Below, one piece after another: positions 5,964-7,516 of a DNA stretch of 7,516 nucleotides. How positions within the stretch are numbered: position 1 is the first letter of the stretch; every line of letters starts with the position of its first letter. This DNA is from Anaerohalosphaeraceae bacterium. Its GTDB lineage: Bacteria; Planctomycetota; Phycisphaerae; Sedimentisphaerales; Anaerohalosphaeraceae. The translations under genes were made by a program, and so were the position numbers. Under the pieces are notes generated by a model. It was not told the origin of the DNA. It made no database searches and saw only the letters and a list, made by a program, of their open reading frames with translations. The stretch spans positions 1-7,516 of the forward strand of contig DAOVIC010000091.1 in the NCBI GenBank assembly GCA_030671565.1, read 5' to 3'.

Positions 5964-6812
5964 CTACTGCCTTGCCCCACCCTCATAGGCCTTGAGATGT
6001 TCAACAAAATCGTTGATTACCCACTCAGGCGTAGAAGCCCCAGCCGTAACTCCGGCGCAAGACTTCCCAGATAACACTGTTTTATCAAGTTCTTGCCAGT
6101 TTTGCAAATGAAACGTTTGATTATTGTGTTTTTTGCACAATTCCGCCAGTTTGCGGGTATTGGCACTATGCAATCCCCCCAATACGAACATAATATCCAC
6201 TTCCTTGCAAAGCTTAACCGCCGAATCCTGACGCCGGATCGCCTCTCGGCAAAGGGTATTGACCACCTTAAGCTCCGAAAAACCACGTTTTATGATCTCG
6301 CCAACCATCTCAGCAAAATGATCCGGGCTCTGAGTCGTCTGGCTGATAACACCAAGCTTGCCATACTCATTAAGCTTGCAAAGGTCTTTTTTGTTGCCGA
6401 CAACGACCGCATCTTCGGCAAACCCAACGATCGCCTCAACCTCAGGATGCGTCTCATCGCCTATTATGACGATTTTGTAGCCCTCGGCGCTAAGACTTTG
6501 ACAGAGTTTCTGCACTCGCTTTACCAGAACACACGTCGCGTCTACGATTTTAAGCCCATTTTCCTTGATCTGTCGAAGCTGCTTAAGCGTCGCCCCATGC
6601 GAACGGATCAGCACCGTCCCGGAATCGATCTCATCGACACTGCTCACCGTCACAAGCCCCGCCTTCAACAACTCGCTCACAACATCTGCGTTATGAATGA
6701 TCGGCCCCAGGCTGTAAACCTTATTTCCTTTGCCAAGAGTTTTCCTGGCAAGCTCGATCGCAACATTAACACCCCTGCAAAAACCGCATTTTTCCGCAAT
6801 AGTAACCTTCAT
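5964..6812 (-). CDS. ispH: 4-hydroxy-3-methylbut-2-enyl diphosphate reductase
   Basis: This iron-sulfur enzyme performs the last step of the MEP pathway, reducing HMBPP to isopentenyl and dimethylallyl diphosphate in the cytosol. At 282 aa it matches the shorter bacterial forms (E. coli has 316). The three cluster cysteines are C12 in CGFCRGV, C94 in DATC and C188 in NTLCREAIRRQ. Substrate-binding residues are H40 (PIIHN), H72 (RSHG), H122 and E124 (THPEVEA), T159-T160 (QTT), S216 and N218 (GGLHSANTRKL) and S260 (TAGAST). One small departure is Ala217 where E. coli has a second Ser (SSN becomes SAN). The ATG at 6810-6812 is preceded by GGGGAG (6819-6824), 6 nt away and touching the plsC stop codon, so translation is probably coupled to plsC. 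rpsA follows after 274 nt. The gene order is reminiscent of the ispH-rpsA fusion of Clostridia, but here ispH ends in its own TAG. Confidence 0.97.
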   Translation of the reverse strand: MKVTIAEKCGFCRGVNVAIELARKTLGKGNKVYSLGPIIHNADVVSELLKAGLVTVSSVDEIDSGTVLIRSHGATLKQLRQIKENGLKIVDATCVLVKRVQKLCQSLSAEGYKIVIIGDETHPEVEAIVGFAEDAVVVGNKKDLCKLNEYGKLGVISQTTQSPDHFAEMVGEIIKRGFSELKVVNTLCREAIRRQDSAVKLCKEVDIMFVLGGLHSANTRKLAELCKKHNNQTFHLQNWQELDKTVLSGKSCAGVTAGASTPEWVINDFVEHLKAYEGGARQ

Positions 6813-6815
6813 ATT

Positions 6816-7490
6816 TTACTCCCCATCAGAAACGTCATCATAAACGTACACTTCCTTGCCGCCGGCTTCACGGAGTTTATTCTGCATCTGGCGAAGCTTT
6901 GCCGTAAGCAAAGCAGAAAACGCCTTGTCCCCCATCTCAGCTATCGCATCAGCCGTTATCGCCTCCCCATAGCTGATCCGCACCTTACCGATCGAGGGCC
7001 ATTTCTTATCCCTGGGCCAGCACTCAAAGGCACCGTCGATAACCACAGGAACTACAGAAGCACCCGTTTTTCGCGTCAAAAGGGTAAATCCAGGCTGAAC
7101 TTTTGCGATCTTACCGTCACGAGTACGCGAACCCTCAGGAAAAAGACAAACAGTAGCATTCTCTTTCAGTTTACCAATTATCTTACGCATCGCACCAAGA
7201 TCCCCCTCACCCTGACGGATAGGGATAGCATATACGAATTTCAGAAAGGAACCCACAAACTTATACTTAAAAAGGCTATCCCGCGCAACATAATACATAT
7301 GACGCCAGACGAGGATCTGGCAGAATATCGGATCGAAAAAACTCTGGTGATTACTAAGAAATATCACGGGACCCTTGGAAGGGACATTTTTAAGACCGTA
7401 TCCGCGCATACGAAACAAAATGACGAATGTGACCAGCAAAAAATCACGGATCATCTCATAAACAATTTTATTAAACCAAAACTTAAACAT
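6816..7490 (-). CDS. plsC: 1-acyl-sn-glycerol-3-phosphate acyltransferase family protein
   Basis: The family acylates lysophosphatidic acid to phosphatidic acid at the inner membrane, a core step in phospholipid synthesis. The 224-aa protein has a hydrophobic N-terminal stretch (about 17-27) suited to membrane attachment. Motif I is NHQSFFDP (47-54), with the catalytic H48-X4-D53 pair. Motif II resembles IPIRQGEGD (89-97), motif III is FPEGSRTRDG (117-126) and motif IV is VVPVVIDGAFE (146-156), in the expected order and spacing. The ATG at 7488-7490 has GAGGG (7497-7501) 6 nt upstream. The gene ends with TAA 3 nt before ispH. Only 26 nt remain upstream in the window; a TGA at 7500-7502 overlapping the Shine-Dalgarno could be the end of a preceding gene, but too little is visible to say. 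PlsC relatives sometimes use other lipid acceptors, so the exact substrate is by homology only. Confidence 0.94.
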   Translation of the reverse strand: MFKFWFNKIVYEMIRDFLLVTFVILFRMRGYGLKNVPSKGPVIFLSNHQSFFDPIFCQILVWRHMYYVARDSLFKYKFVGSFLKFVYAIPIRQGEGDLGAMRKIIGKLKENATVCLFPEGSRTRDGKIAKVQPGFTLLTRKTGASVVPVVIDGAFECWPRDKKWPSIGKVRISYGEAITADAIAEMGDKAFSALLTAKLRQMQNKLREAGGKEVYVYDDVSDGE

Positions 7491-7516
7491 AAAAAACCCT
7501 CAAGTTTGCCCAGACA

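Noticed and set aside
5274..6074. Plus-strand open frame spanning the rpsA leader
   Set aside because: It crosses rpsA coding sequence, the leader and the end of ispH; it is Ser/Pro/Arg-rich and without family features, so it is a chance frame.
7500..7516. End of an upstream CDS (possibly cmk) stopping at TGA 7500-7502
   Set aside because: Only four codons would be visible, and the other two frames also remain open to the window edge, so the frame cannot be decided.

Overview
This is a densely packed bacterial housekeeping region with every gene on the minus strand, so transcription runs from the right edge of the window to the left. In transcription order the genes are plsC (lysophosphatidate acyltransferase), ispH (isoprenoid synthesis), rpsA (ribosomal protein S1), a short sigma-70-family sigma factor, apt (adenine salvage), aroB (shikimate pathway) and a DRE-TIM 'aldolase catalytic domain' protein that runs off the left edge. 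I see no mobile element, CRISPR array, tRNA or rRNA.

The gene content, a six-domain S1 with a long acidic tail, a compact RpoD/SigA-like sigma factor without region 1.1, and the DRE-TIM protein are all compatible with a Planctomycetota relative, perhaps Phycisphaerae. That placement is inference from general resemblance. No taxonomic marker in the window settles it.

Right block (about 3629-7516): plsC and ispH are 3 nt apart, and the ispH Shine-Dalgarno lies against the plsC stop codon, so they are almost certainly co-transcribed and probably translationally coupled. A 274-nt gap follows before rpsA. It contains three tandem heptamers, small hairpins and, directly against the rpsA Shine-Dalgarno, a potential H-type pseudoknot that could control S1 translation. 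rpsA is followed by a clear rho-independent terminator at 3629-3659, which closes this transcription unit. The order plsC-ispH-rpsA resembles the arrangement I recall from Clostridia, where ispH and rpsA are fused into one gene; here they are separate.

Left block (about 1-3600): the sigma-factor gene must have its own promoter after the terminator, and a TATATAAAT -10-like element is a weak candidate. It is followed at short distances (48-68 nt) by apt, aroB and the aldolase-like gene, a possible operon. An imperfect hairpin between the sigma gene and apt may reduce read-through. For rpsA, apt and aroB the longest open frames start at TTG or GTG codons, but the Shine-Dalgarno sites support ATG starts further in, which I used.

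I found no convincing new multi-gene system. The best lead is the predicted rpsA leader structure. The second is the aldolase-like protein, which keeps its metal-binding residues but lacks the catalytic histidine of characterised 4-hydroxy-2-oxovalerate aldolases.
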